From positions 1-64,000 of the forward strand of contig JAPUJT010000088.1 of NCBI GenBank assembly GCA_027296055.1: DNA of 64,000 bases, given 5' to 3'. The stretch comes from Planctomycetota bacterium. Its GTDB lineage: Bacteria > Planctomycetota > JAPUJT01. The notes beneath the pieces were generated by a model. It had not been told where the DNA came from. It worked only from the letters and a program-made list of their open reading frames with translations, and made no database searches. Each line of letters begins with the position of its first letter. Within the stretch, counting starts at the first letter, position 1. Shown piece after piece: positions 24,428-32,415 of this stretch. The position numbers and the translations under genes were made by a program.

Positions 24428-25762
24428 ATGGCGGCGGACCCCGCTCATACCCGAACCGGATTCTACGCCTGGCTTTACCGCGCCTTCCCCCTGGAACAGG
24501 AAGGCACGACGATCCGTCGCGAGGTGCTGGGCGGGCTCACCACCTTCATGACGATGGCCTACATCATCGTCGTGAACCCGACGATCCTCGGGGCGACCGG
24601 AATGGACTTCAAGGCGGTCGTGGTGGCCACCTGCCTCGCCTCCGCCTTCGCCACTCTGATGATGGGGCTCTTCGCCCGCTATCCGATCGCACTGGCCCCG
24701 GGAATGGGGCTCAATGCTTTCTTCGCCTACGAGGTATGCGGCCCCGAGGGGATCCCCTGGCAGGCCGGCCTCGGGCTCGTCTTTCTGGCGGGAGTCCTGT
24801 TTCTCGTCCTGGCCCTCTTCCGCGTGCGGGAGATGATCGTCGACGCGATCCCCGGCAGCATCAAGATCGGCGCGGCGGTTGGAATCGGCCTCTTCATCAC
24901 ATTCATCGGCATGAAGAACGCCGGACTCGTGATCCCCCACGAGAAGACCCTCGTGCAGCTCGGAAATCTGGGTGACGCCGGGACGGGGGCGGCGCTCATC
25001 GGTCTCGTCGTCACGGCGGCGCTGATCGCACGGGGCTTCGGCGGGGCCGTCCTGATCGGGATCGTCGTGACGGCGGCGGCGACCGTCCTCTTCGGTAAGG
25101 CCGACCTCGCCGGCGACTGGATCGAGGCCCCCGCCGTCGGGAAGGTCGCCTTTCGACTCGATATCGTCGGGGCGCTCCGGTGGGAGTACCTTGACCTGAT
25201 TCTCATCTTTCTCTTCTTCGATCTCTTCGACACGATCGGGACCCTGATCGGCGTGGGTGAGCAGGCGGGGTTGGTCAAGGATGGGAAGCTGCCGCGCATG
25301 AACCGCGCCCTCCTCTCGGACGCGGCGGGGTCCATCGTCGCCGGGACCCTGGGCACCTCCACGGTCACGTCCTACATCGAAAGCGCATCCGGAGTGGCGG
25401 CCGGGGCCCGTACCGGTCTGGCAAACGTGATCACGGCTCTCTGCTTTGCCTCGGCGATATTCTTCGCCCCCCTCGCCCAGAAGCTGGGAGACACGAGCGC
25501 CATCACGGCTCCGGCCCTTATCATCGTCGGTTGCCTCATGACGGGGGCCGTCCGGAAGATATCCTGGGATGACTTCACGGAGGCGTTTCCCGCTTTCGTC
25601 ACGATGGTCGTGATGCCGCTCACGTACAGCATCGCGCATGGCCTCTCCCTCGGCTTCATCAGCTATCCCTTGATCAAGCTGCTCGCCGGACGGGGCCGGG
25701 AGGTCCATGCCATCGTTTACGTGCTGGCGGCGATCTTGACGCTTCGATACGTGTTCCTCTGA
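24428..25762 (+). CDS. NCS2-family purine permease (AzgA-like)
   Basis: The 444-residue protein has about 12-13 membrane helices and the AzgA-type signature. After EVLGGLTTFMTMAYIIVVNP comes ALAPGMGLNAFF, a substrate-binding segment. Later come DLFDTIGTLIGVGEQAGLV and SDAAGSIVAGTLGTSTVTSY, both diagnostic for hypoxanthine/guanine/xanthine transporters of NCS2. It should import purine bases with protons across the inner membrane. The ATG at 24428 is chosen because the earlier in-frame TTG coincides with the -35 box of a strong promoter. No purine salvage genes are adjacent, and the exact base is not deducible. Confidence 0.88.
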   Translation: MAADPAHTRTGFYAWLYRAFPLEQEGTTIRREVLGGLTTFMTMAYIIVVNPTILGATGMDFKAVVVATCLASAFATLMMGLFARYPIALAPGMGLNAFFAYEVCGPEGIPWQAGLGLVFLAGVLFLVLALFRVREMIVDAIPGSIKIGAAVGIGLFITFIGMKNAGLVIPHEKTLVQLGNLGDAGTGAALIGLVVTAALIARGFGGAVLIGIVVTAAATVLFGKADLAGDWIEAPAVGKVAFRLDIVGALRWEYLDLILIFLFFDLFDTIGTLIGVGEQAGLVKDGKLPRMNRALLSDAAGSIVAGTLGTSTVTSYIESASGVAAGARTGLANVITALCFASAIFFAPLAQKLGDTSAITAPALIIVGCLMTGAVRKISWDDFTEAFPAFVTMVVMPLTYSIAHGLSLGFISYPLIKLLAGRGREVHAIVYVLAAILTLRYVFL

Positions 25763-25843
25763 GCAAGGTTGAAGGGTGGGGCCGTGTTTCTTATCATCTT
25801 CACCCTGCGACGGAAACAGTAGAATCGACAAAGGAGAGAGCAC

Positions 25844-27604
25844 TTGGCCACATACTGGACCCTGATCGGGGCGACCATCCTCGGTTTCCTCCTTCCCCTT
25901 CCGGATGCCCAACCGGTGGTGGTGCACCTGAAGGCGGGGACGACGATCCGCGGCCTCCTCCTCGAGGACGCGGAGGACGAAGTCCTCCTCCGCATTCCGT
26001 TCGGCAAGATCTCGATCGATCGAATCGACATCCTCCAGGTCGAGAAGGAGTCGGAGTACGACTACTACGTGCACCAGGGGAAAGATCTTCTCGAGCACGG
26101 CTCGTTCGAAGGCGCCGTAACGCACTTCCGTGAGGCGCTCCGACTCCGGCCCGGGTCCGCGGAGGCTCGAAGCGGTGTGGCCGACGCATGGAACGGCAAG
26201 GGGGACCTCCTGCAGAAGCACCGGCGCCTGAAGGAGTCCATCGTGGCCTACGACTCCGCTCTGGAGATGGACCGGGATCACGGAGCGGCCCGGTCGATGC
26301 GCATCCACGTACAGAAGGTGATCGAGCTGGTGGATAAAATGGAGAAGAAAGCCGTGACCCTCAGCAGGCGGGGCGATTTCGCCGAGGCGGCGAGCCATCT
26401 GGAGCAGGCGATCATCCTCGAACCGTCCCGCTGGTTCGACTGGTCCGACAGGCTCGGCAAGTTCTATCGCAAGGCAGGTGACCAGCTTTACCGTGGAGGG
26501 AGATACGAGGAGGCCGGCCGCGCCTACGATCTTGCCCTTCGCGCGGACCCCGAACTCGTCGCGGAGATTCTGGAGGCGAGGATCTATTGCGATCTCCGCA
26601 AGGCCCACGAGCAGATGAAAGCGAGAGAAATGCTCAGCGCCGAGGATATCGTCTCCAGCCTCCGATTCACGGCTCCTTACCACCCGCGCATTCTCTACGC
26701 CGCGGGGAGGATTGATCAGATGAGCGGCAATCTGATTGCCGCCCGGGACGCCTATCTTCGAGTCCTGGGAGAGACGAGACTTCCCGTGGACTCGACGGAC
26801 CTGAACAAGCTTTCCCGCCGGGCTCGCGAGGCGCTCGGATCGCCGCCGGTCGTGGGCGTACAGCGGAAAGCCATCAAGATCGAATCGGGGGAATGGAGTG
26901 AGCTGAAAGTCGGCCCTATTCGGATCTTTCACAAGCAGCCGGATCTGGCCCGGGACGTGGCCCTCTCCGCCGAGTATTACCTTGACGTCCTCCCCCCCCA
27001 CCTCTCGCCGCACCCACGGCCGAACCCTCTTATCTTTGACGTCTGGATCCACCCGGACAGGGACTCGTACCTCAAGGGCGGCGGAGGGGGGCCATCGATT
27101 CTAAAGAGAGACTCCGTCGGCCGCATCACGATCCAGATCGATGTGTCCAGGCCGCAGGCCCTCTCGTGCGATCTTCCACGGGAGATGGGAAGGCTGCTGC
27201 ACCGCGCCCTTCAGTCTTTTCGAAAGGTCCACCCACCCTGGGTGGAAGAGGGGATGGCGGCTCGCTGCGAGCCCGCGTTCAAGCGGCTTCACTACCTGGA
27301 TCGTGTGGCCAATGCCTACCGGGAGGGAGAGAAGAACCCGATCGCCCGCGTCCTGAAGGGCGCCCGGATTTCCGGCGAGCTGGAGCGCGCCAAGGCGTAT
27401 GCCCTCGTCGAATACCTGGTGGCTCAGCGCGGAATCAAGTATTTCACCGAGGCGGTCGACGACTTTCGCCGCTACAAGCTCGAGAGGTTCCTCACCACCC
27501 GGTACGGCATCGAGTCTCGGTTTGGTCTCGACCCGGTCGAGCTTCTGGCGGGGGACCTGCGCGAGTGGGTTTACGCGCGATCCCGCCTCGAGGACGAGGA
27601 ATGA
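25844..27604 (+). CDS. TPR protein with degenerate peptidase-MA-like domain
   Basis: Translation begins at a TTG with AAGGAGAG just upstream, giving a signal peptide (MATYWTLIGATILGFLLPLP). A small beta domain (VVHLKAGTTIRGLLLEDAED...) comes first, then several TPRs (residues about 70-280, for example GSFEGAVTHFREALRLRPGS). From about residue 380 a peptidase-MA-like, gluzincin-type region follows. It has the family layout of a helix, about ten residues, and PPWVEEGMA, but the zinc-binding HExxH is replaced by REMGR, so it is unlikely to be an active protease. Its stop overlaps the start of tilS (ATGA), so the two are coupled. The role is probably structural or regulatory in the periplasm. Confidence 0.75.
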   Translation: MATYWTLIGATILGFLLPLPDAQPVVVHLKAGTTIRGLLLEDAEDEVLLRIPFGKISIDRIDILQVEKESEYDYYVHQGKDLLEHGSFEGAVTHFREALRLRPGSAEARSGVADAWNGKGDLLQKHRRLKESIVAYDSALEMDRDHGAARSMRIHVQKVIELVDKMEKKAVTLSRRGDFAEAASHLEQAIILEPSRWFDWSDRLGKFYRKAGDQLYRGGRYEEAGRAYDLALRADPELVAEILEARIYCDLRKAHEQMKAREMLSAEDIVSSLRFTAPYHPRILYAAGRIDQMSGNLIAARDAYLRVLGETRLPVDSTDLNKLSRRAREALGSPPVVGVQRKAIKIESGEWSELKVGPIRIFHKQPDLARDVALSAEYYLDVLPPHLSPHPRPNPLIFDVWIHPDRDSYLKGGGGGPSILKRDSVGRITIQIDVSRPQALSCDLPREMGRLLHRALQSFRKVHPPWVEEGMAARCEPAFKRLHYLDRVANAYREGEKNPIARVLKGARISGELERAKAYALVEYLVAQRGIKYFTEAVDDFRRYKLERFLTTRYGIESRFGLDPVELLAGDLREWVYARSRLEDEE

Positions 27605-29025
27605 GCGGGGGCCCGGGGGGGGGGCCGAACGATGACCCTCTGGTTGCAAGGGTCCGCGCGACCGTGGAGCGCGAGGGTCTTCTGGGCTCCTCAGAGCAGA
27701 TCGTCCTGGGCCTCTCCGGAGGTCCCGACTCGGTCGCCCTCCTCCACGTCCTCGTCGACCTCTCAGCCGATCGAGACTGGGAACTGCTGGCCGTTCATGT
27801 GCATCACGGCGTGCGCGGGGAGGAGGCGGATCAGGACGCTTACTTCGCCCGCTCGATCGCCGAATCTCTGGGCGTCGCCTTCGGGACCCGGACCATCGTG
27901 CCCGGGCCCAACCCATCCGAGGATCGCCTTCGCCGCAAGCGGTACCACCATCTCGGTTCCGAGGCGCTCGGCATCGGGGCGACCGCCGTGGCAGTCGGCC
28001 ACCACCGCGACGATCAGGCGGAGACGGTCCTCCACCGGATGGTTCGCGGGACGGGGATTCGCGGTCTCGCCGGCATTCCCTACCGGAGGGAGCTGGTCGG
28101 ATCCGGGGGCGCCTTTCTTGTCCGGCCTCTTCTCGATTGCACGCGCGAGTCGATCCTCGAATTCCTTTCGGGACGCCACATTTCCTGGAGGGAGGACAGC
28201 ACCAACGCCGATCCCAGATACACCCGCAGTCGAATTCGTCACGAGGTGATCCCGGTGATGGAGGAGGCGATGGGCGCGAATGTTCGCGAGGCGCTCTCGA
28301 GGCTCGCCTTGCTCGCTCGCGACACCCTGCCGATCCTGGAGGCCGAGGCTGCGCGAATCCTTCAGCAAGGGGCCGAGGGCCGGGGCCGGCTCCGGATCGC
28401 AGGTTGGCAAGATCACCCTGCCGTGGTGATCGGGGAGGCCCTTCGGACGTCGTTCCTGGATGCCGGAGGTCGCGCGGGCTCGTTCTCGCTGGAGATGGTG
28501 GCGGGACTGATCGATGCCATTCGATCGGGAAAGTCGGAGTACAGGACGACCTGGCCGGGAAAGATCCCCGTCCAGATCCGGCAGGGTCGATTGACCGTCG
28601 GAGAGGCGGGCGACAGCAAGAATCGGGAGACGTTCCCCATCGAGGTGCCCGGCGCCACCCCCTGCCCCTGGGCCGGTCTCGAGATCCGCACGCGCCTCCT
28701 CGCGCCCTCCGAGCTTGACTCACCGATCCGGCATCCCTCTGCGGGCTTGCAGCGGTGCTGGTTTGATTGGGAGGCCCTCACCCCCCCGCTCGAAGTCCGA
28801 GCCTGGAGGCGCGGCGACCGGTTTCATCCTTTCGGGGGACCGGGCGTCAAGGAGATCCGGGAGGTGCTGTCGGATGCCAAGGTCCCGCGTGAGGATCGCG
28901 ATACCGTGCCCGTCGTCGCGGATCGTGACGGCGTGATCTGGATCATCGGCGTCCGGCAAGGTTCGCGTGCCGAAGTGAAGGAAGGGACGAGAAAGGTGTT
29001 GTTGCTGGAATCAGAAGACGCGTGA
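27601..29025 (+). CDS. tilS: tRNA(Ile)-lysidine synthase TilS
   Basis: The enzyme uses ATP and lysine to convert cytidine-34 of the AUA-reading tRNA-Ile to lysidine. The start at 27601 overlaps the upstream stop. The N-terminal PP-loop domain has SGGPDS (39-44), followed by VHVHHGVRGEEADQD, VGHHRDDQAETVLHR and RGTGIRGLAGIP, all diagnostic for TilS. RRGDRFHPFGGPGVKEIREV and VIWIIGVRQG mark the C-terminal TilS domains. At 474 residues it has the long form of the family. It is essential in most bacteria. The fusion-length open frame upstream is read-through of a different frame and was excluded. Confidence 0.95.
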   Translation: MSGGPGGGPNDDPLVARVRATVEREGLLGSSEQIVLGLSGGPDSVALLHVLVDLSADRDWELLAVHVHHGVRGEEADQDAYFARSIAESLGVAFGTRTIVPGPNPSEDRLRRKRYHHLGSEALGIGATAVAVGHHRDDQAETVLHRMVRGTGIRGLAGIPYRRELVGSGGAFLVRPLLDCTRESILEFLSGRHISWREDSTNADPRYTRSRIRHEVIPVMEEAMGANVREALSRLALLARDTLPILEAEAARILQQGAEGRGRLRIAGWQDHPAVVIGEALRTSFLDAGGRAGSFSLEMVAGLIDAIRSGKSEYRTTWPGKIPVQIRQGRLTVGEAGDSKNRETFPIEVPGATPCPWAGLEIRTRLLAPSELDSPIRHPSAGLQRCWFDWEALTPPLEVRAWRRGDRFHPFGGPGVKEIREVLSDAKVPREDRDTVPVVADRDGVIWIIGVRQGSRAEVKEGTRKVLLLESEDA

Positions 29026-29029
29026 CGGG

Positions 29030-30319
29030 CTAATATTCGGACTTCTCTTTGAGGGCGTAGAACCATCCGTCGCGGAATCCTACAAAAATCGTCCCGGACC
29101 GATCGGAGACCTGCTCGGTCCTCGCGCTGGGATTGTTGTGGTTCACGCTGAAGAAATCCACGGCCCTGAACGGGACCTTCCACTTCATCTGGCCCGTCGC
29201 GTCGTTGATGGCCACGACCTCGTGCCTCTCGTTGAGGACGTAGAGGTCATCTCGCCCCCGACAGAGGACCCGCGTGGATGACGACCGACCGAAGTTCTTC
29301 CTACCCAGCTTGACCTGCCAGGCCTTCTGGCCGGCGACGTACTCCTTCTCCGCTCCGGAGGCCGTGCCCTGGACGCGGTGGATCGCCGAGAGGACGCCGT
29401 CCCTGGAGATCACGTAGACCTTGTCGCGGATCACGACCGGCGACTGATGGATCGGCCCCCCCGTTTCAAACCGCCACTGAAGTGCAGACTGGACCAGATC
29501 GATACAGTAGAGCGAGTAATCTGTCGAACCGACGTAGAGTCGATCCTTATGGACGAGAGGACGCGCCGTGATTTGCGCCTTGGTCTTCTGCGTCCAGCGG
29601 TGCTCTCCGCGCAGCTGGTTGAAGGCGTAGATTCCGCCATCATCGGAGACGGCGATGTAGATCGGATCGTACTCGGCCCCGGCCGCCCGGATGTCGCCGC
29701 TGGTCCGCCACATCCAGGTCTTGCCATGGGGTGCCTTCTTGGAGATGGCGTACACGCGATCATCCCAGGAGCCGATCATGATCGCGTCCGGCGTGGCGGC
29801 CGCCGGCGAGGCGACAGAGAAGGGCAGATCCTTCCTCCAGACCAGCTCGCCGGTGTCCTTGTCGACCACGCGGAGCCGGTCGCCGGAGAGAAGGATGACC
29901 TCATCGTACCTTACGACCCCGGAATCTTCGGTGGCCTTGTACGAATAGACGTAGGGCGAGTAACTGAGCGGCTCTCCTATCGTATAGATCCAGTTCACCA
30001 CACCCTTGTCGATGCTGATCGAGTAGAGGAGGTGATCCGAGGTGACGGCGTAGAGAGCGTCCCCCTGCAGGGCCATGTGGACGAAGTTCTGCCGCTTCGT
30101 CTCCAGTTCCCACTTCAAGGCGAAGTTCATCGCGTCGAGGGCTTCCCGGCTGAACCGGCTGCCTCTCGGACGGGCGGTCCTGTCGTCGGAGACCTGGGCC
30201 GGTCCGCCGTCATCCACCTGGGGAGCGCCACAACTCGCGCCCAGAAGAATCGCGAGTAGACTCGCGGCGATCTTGCCCACGGTGGCCCTCTTCAGGCGAG
30301 TACGTTCAAAGATAGTCAT
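29030..30319 (-). CDS. PQQ-type beta-propeller lipoprotein, BamB-like
   Basis: The 429-residue protein starts with a basic and hydrophobic leader ending in LLGASC (Cys30), a lipobox. From about residue 65 it has repeated propeller blades with the pattern 'G..ly......l.a.d...G...W', for example VVDKDTGELVWRK, YCIDLVQSALQWRF and VAINDATGQMKWKV. These are PQQ-like repeats as in BamB, which scaffolds the outer-membrane beta-barrel assembly machine. Orthology with BamB is not certain because many planctomycete lipoproteins share the fold. It ends a three-gene minus-strand operon and overlaps the preceding small gene by 14 bases. Confidence 0.75.
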   Translation of the reverse strand: MTIFERTRLKRATVGKIAASLLAILLGASCGAPQVDDGGPAQVSDDRTARPRGSRFSREALDAMNFALKWELETKRQNFVHMALQGDALYAVTSDHLLYSISIDKGVVNWIYTIGEPLSYSPYVYSYKATEDSGVVRYDEVILLSGDRLRVVDKDTGELVWRKDLPFSVASPAAATPDAIMIGSWDDRVYAISKKAPHGKTWMWRTSGDIRAAGAEYDPIYIAVSDDGGIYAFNQLRGEHRWTQKTKAQITARPLVHKDRLYVGSTDYSLYCIDLVQSALQWRFETGGPIHQSPVVIRDKVYVISRDGVLSAIHRVQGTASGAEKEYVAGQKAWQVKLGRKNFGRSSSTRVLCRGRDDLYVLNERHEVVAINDATGQMKWKVPFRAVDFFSVNHNNPSARTEQVSDRSGTIFVGFRDGWFYALKEKSEY

Positions 30320-30701
30320 TCAGATTGACCTCATTCTTCTTCTCGTAGGCCTCGAGCTTGTCGATCCGCTCGAGGTCCTCCTCGATCCGTCCTGCCAGCT
30401 TGAACAGGAAAGCACGACCCGATTTTCGGCTCTCCAGGTCGCCCCTGAGCTGACTCCAGGAACCCTCGTAAAGCTCGTCGCGGAGCCGGATGACCAACTT
30501 CTCTTCCCTGGAGAGGGACCTGGTAAACTCGTGGTGCCGGGAACGGTCTTTCTTCCGCCGCGTCAGACTCTTGCCGCCCTTATTTGGTCTCCTCCGGGCT
30601 CCGGAGGTCGGTCTTGATGATCCTTTCCCGGTCCACCCAGCCTTCCTTGACGAGCGAGATCTTGTCGAGGGATGGGAAGAACTCATCGCCGGGCCTCTCA
30701 T
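30306..30701 (-). CDS. Small basic hypothetical protein, start uncertain
   Basis: The frame ends in the conserved-looking sequence REEKLVIRLRDELYEGSWSQ, then helical charged sequence to NEVNLNDYL. The only ATG starts (30701 or 30686) lie inside the 3' end of the upstream gene in another frame, giving an overlap of more than 100 bases. The N-terminal 50 residues from there are Ser/Arg-rich and may not be translated; a non-AUG start near 30560-30580 is possible. The last 80 residues are helical and look real. The function is unknown. It sits in one operon with the signal-peptide protein and the BamB-like gene. Confidence 0.45.
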   Translation of the reverse strand: MRGPAMSSSHPSTRSRSSRKAGWTGKGSSRPTSGARRRPNKGGKSLTRRKKDRSRHHEFTRSLSREEKLVIRLRDELYEGSWSQLRGDLESRKSGRAFLFKLAGRIEEDLERIDKLEAYEKKNEVNLNDYL

Positions 30702-31440
30702 ATACGATCTGGTAGATCCGTTCCGTTATCTTCCGCCTATGCGGCTCCGTCGGCTCCACCAGGATATCGTTTGTCAGGCCGAAGACGCTGATCGTGAGGA
30801 GATCGGTCTCCGCATCCAGCCTCGGGAAGATGGCCACGCATTGGCGTGTCTCGCCGGCCCGGATCACCGGTCGGGCGATTTCGTACGGCTGCCCCAGGGG
30901 GCGCCTCTCGCCGGTCACCGGAACCGAGGCGACCCTCTCCGGCATCGTCACGTCCGTGTGTGCCCAGAGCTTGTAGCTGATCTTGTCCACGTCGTCGCTC
31001 TGGACGGACTTGAACGACGTCCCCGAATCGACCTGGACTCTCTCGCCCCTGATCTCGACCCGGCCCTCGAGCTTCGATCCATCCTTCAGGTAGACATCTG
31101 CCTGATTCCCGTTCATCTTTCGTATCTTATCGAGGGCCAGCGGGTGGAACCCATCCCGGTATTTGACCCCGCGGTTCGTCTCGGCCGTTATCTGGAGGAA
31201 GAACTTGTGGTCCTCCGCGTCCTTGTTCTTGAGGGTGTACGGGAAATACCAGAAGACGTCCCGGTCCTCTCCGCCGTGTCCGGAGCGCAGGTAGAGCTCC
31301 TTGGGGGTCTCGTAGGTGATCTCCAGGAAGAAGAGCTTTTTCTCGTCCTGGGCGAACCCGATGCGGCCGGCAACCCCCGTCCACAACCCCCCGAGGATCA
31401 GGACGGTTACCAGCGCAAACACGACTCTACGGGTATTCAT
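30580..31440 (-). CDS. Exported hypothetical protein
   Basis: The 286-residue product has a signal peptide (MNTRRVVFALVTVLILGGLW, cleavage near FAQ|DE). The mature chain is beta-rich, with aromatic strands (RDVFWYFPYTLKNKDAEDHK) and a short SH3-like unit (DVYLKDGSKLEGRVEIRGER) similar to the small beta domain of the TPR protein at 25844. It ends in a charged segment. No family is recognised. A strong promoter lies about 70 bases upstream, making it the first gene of a three-gene operon with the small basic protein and the BamB-like lipoprotein. Confidence 0.65.
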   Translation of the reverse strand: MNTRRVVFALVTVLILGGLWTGVAGRIGFAQDEKKLFFLEITYETPKELYLRSGHGGEDRDVFWYFPYTLKNKDAEDHKFFLQITAETNRGVKYRDGFHPLALDKIRKMNGNQADVYLKDGSKLEGRVEIRGERVQVDSGTSFKSVQSDDVDKISYKLWAHTDVTMPERVASVPVTGERRPLGQPYEIARPVIRAGETRQCVAIFPRLDAETDLLTISVFGLTNDILVEPTEPHRRKITERIYQIVYERPGDEFFPSLDKISLVKEGWVDRERIIKTDLRSPEETK

Positions 31441-31509
31441 GATCTTGCCCCTGGTGGGTGGAAACCGCCTCGCGCGGAACCGTTCGTCGGCTCACGGAAA
31501 CTCGGCAAA

Positions 31510-31538
31510 ATCATAGTGACAGCCCCTCACGATGTCAA
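31510..31538 (-). promoter_or_regulatory. Strong sigma-70 promoter of the 31440-29030 operon
   Basis: On the minus strand TTGACA (31538-31533) and TATGAT (31515-31510) are 17 bases apart. This is one of the best consensus matches in the window, about 70 bases upstream of the exported hypothetical gene. Confidence 0.7.
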
Positions 31539-31618
31539 CCTGAGGCCAGGGACCCGGATCAGTCGAGGAACGGCCCGCAATGCCCGATCCAGTGCGATCG
31601 GCGGCGATCGGCCTTCAC

Positions 31619-31647
31619 TTGACTCGAACTCAGGCTGTCGCTAAGGT
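31619..31647 (+). promoter_or_regulatory. Promoter of the prepilin gene
   Basis: TTGACT (31619-31624) and TAAGGT (31642-31647) are spaced by 17 bases, about 60 bases before the prepilin ATG at 31707. The -10 is an imperfect match. Confidence 0.45.
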
Positions 31648-31706
31648 CATCCTCCAGTGGAACGCGAAGACGTTTCCGGGGGAAATCGATGTTGGAGGGA
31701 TACGCC

Positions 31707-32327
31707 ATGCGAGCGAAGAACCGTCGGGGTGGATTTACACTCATCGAGCTTCTGGTGGTGATTTCGATCATCGCCGTCCTGGCAGGTCTCGTGATGACGG
31801 CCACGATGAAGGTTCGTCAGCAGTCCCGAAAGGTGCAGTGCTCCAACAACCTCCGACAGATCGGGATCGCCTCCCAGCTCTACCTGAACGATTACCGGAT
31901 TTTTCCTTACGACTACGGCGTCAAGGTCGACAAGGACGAGGACGAGGATCCGTTCGACGATGAAGACGCGGGAACGCAGGGATATAACCACATACAGCTC
32001 CTCTTCAACACCAACATGCTCGACAATCCGGAGGTCGTGATCTGTGGGGCGTCGACCGATCAGGAAGCGAGCGAGGACGAGGAGGGAATCTTCAGGCTGA
32101 GGCGCATGAACTGCTCCTATAACTGGACCAAGAAGCCGAGGGGAGACGGGGACAGGTCCACGGCCCCTCTCGCCGCGGACAGGTTCGAAAAGTCAAAAGA
32201 CGACGATGCGCTCGAATCGAACAATCACGCCGATGGCCGGAACGTCCTCCATATCGACGGCAGCGTGAAGTGGGTGACCTCGAAGGTTTACGCAAAGAAA
32301 TACGCCGATCTGCTCACTGATCGTTAA
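31707..32327 (+). CDS. Type II secretion/pilin-like prepilin, planctomycete DUF1559-like
   Basis: The start at 31707 has GGAGGGA seven bases upstream. The 206-residue product opens with a short basic leader and [20 protein letters not shown], the class III signal where prepilin peptidase cleaves after Gly before FTLIE. It continues as the hydrophobic N-terminal helix. [11 protein letters not shown] is the motif common to the large planctomycete prepilin families. [17 protein letters not shown] near the end is the H...DG signature of those proteins. The centre is acidic ([14 protein letters not shown]). It is probably a secreted pseudopilin or major structural pilin-like protein; no secretion genes are adjacent. 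It is followed by a strong bidirectional terminator. Confidence 0.88.
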   Translation: MRAKNRRGGFTLIELLVVISIIAVLAGLVMTATMKVRQQSRKVQCSNNLRQIGIASQLYLNDYRIFPYDYGVKVDKDEDEDPFDDEDAGTQGYNHIQLLFNTNMLDNPEVVICGASTDQEASEDEEGIFRLRRMNCSYNWTKKPRGDGDRSTAPLAADRFEKSKDDDALESNNHADGRNVLHIDGSVKWVTSKVYAKKYADLLTDR

Positions 32328-32351
32328 CCTGGAACCTCCATGCGAAAACAA

Positions 32352-32384
32352 GAAAAGAGGCGACCTCGGCGGTCGCCTCTTTTC
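32352..32384. terminator. Perfect bidirectional terminator
   Basis: A perfect 14-bp stem (32352-32365 with 32371-32384) encloses a five-base loop, with A-rich sequence to the left and T-rich sequence to the right. It lies between the convergent prepilin and ahcY genes and can terminate transcription from both sides. Confidence 0.9.
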
Positions 32385-32415
32385 GTTTGTATCGCGAGAG
32401 TGTCCCTACTTTTCT

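Noticed and set aside
24311-27052. A 913-codon open frame on the minus strand opposite the permease and TPR genes
   Set aside because: It covers two clear plus-strand genes, has low-complexity Asp/Glu/Arg/His-rich translation and no family motif. Long antisense frames are expected in GC-rich DNA.
27101-28723. A 540-codon minus-strand frame opposite tilS
   Set aside because: It is Arg/Pro/Ser-rich shadow sequence over a certain tilS gene.
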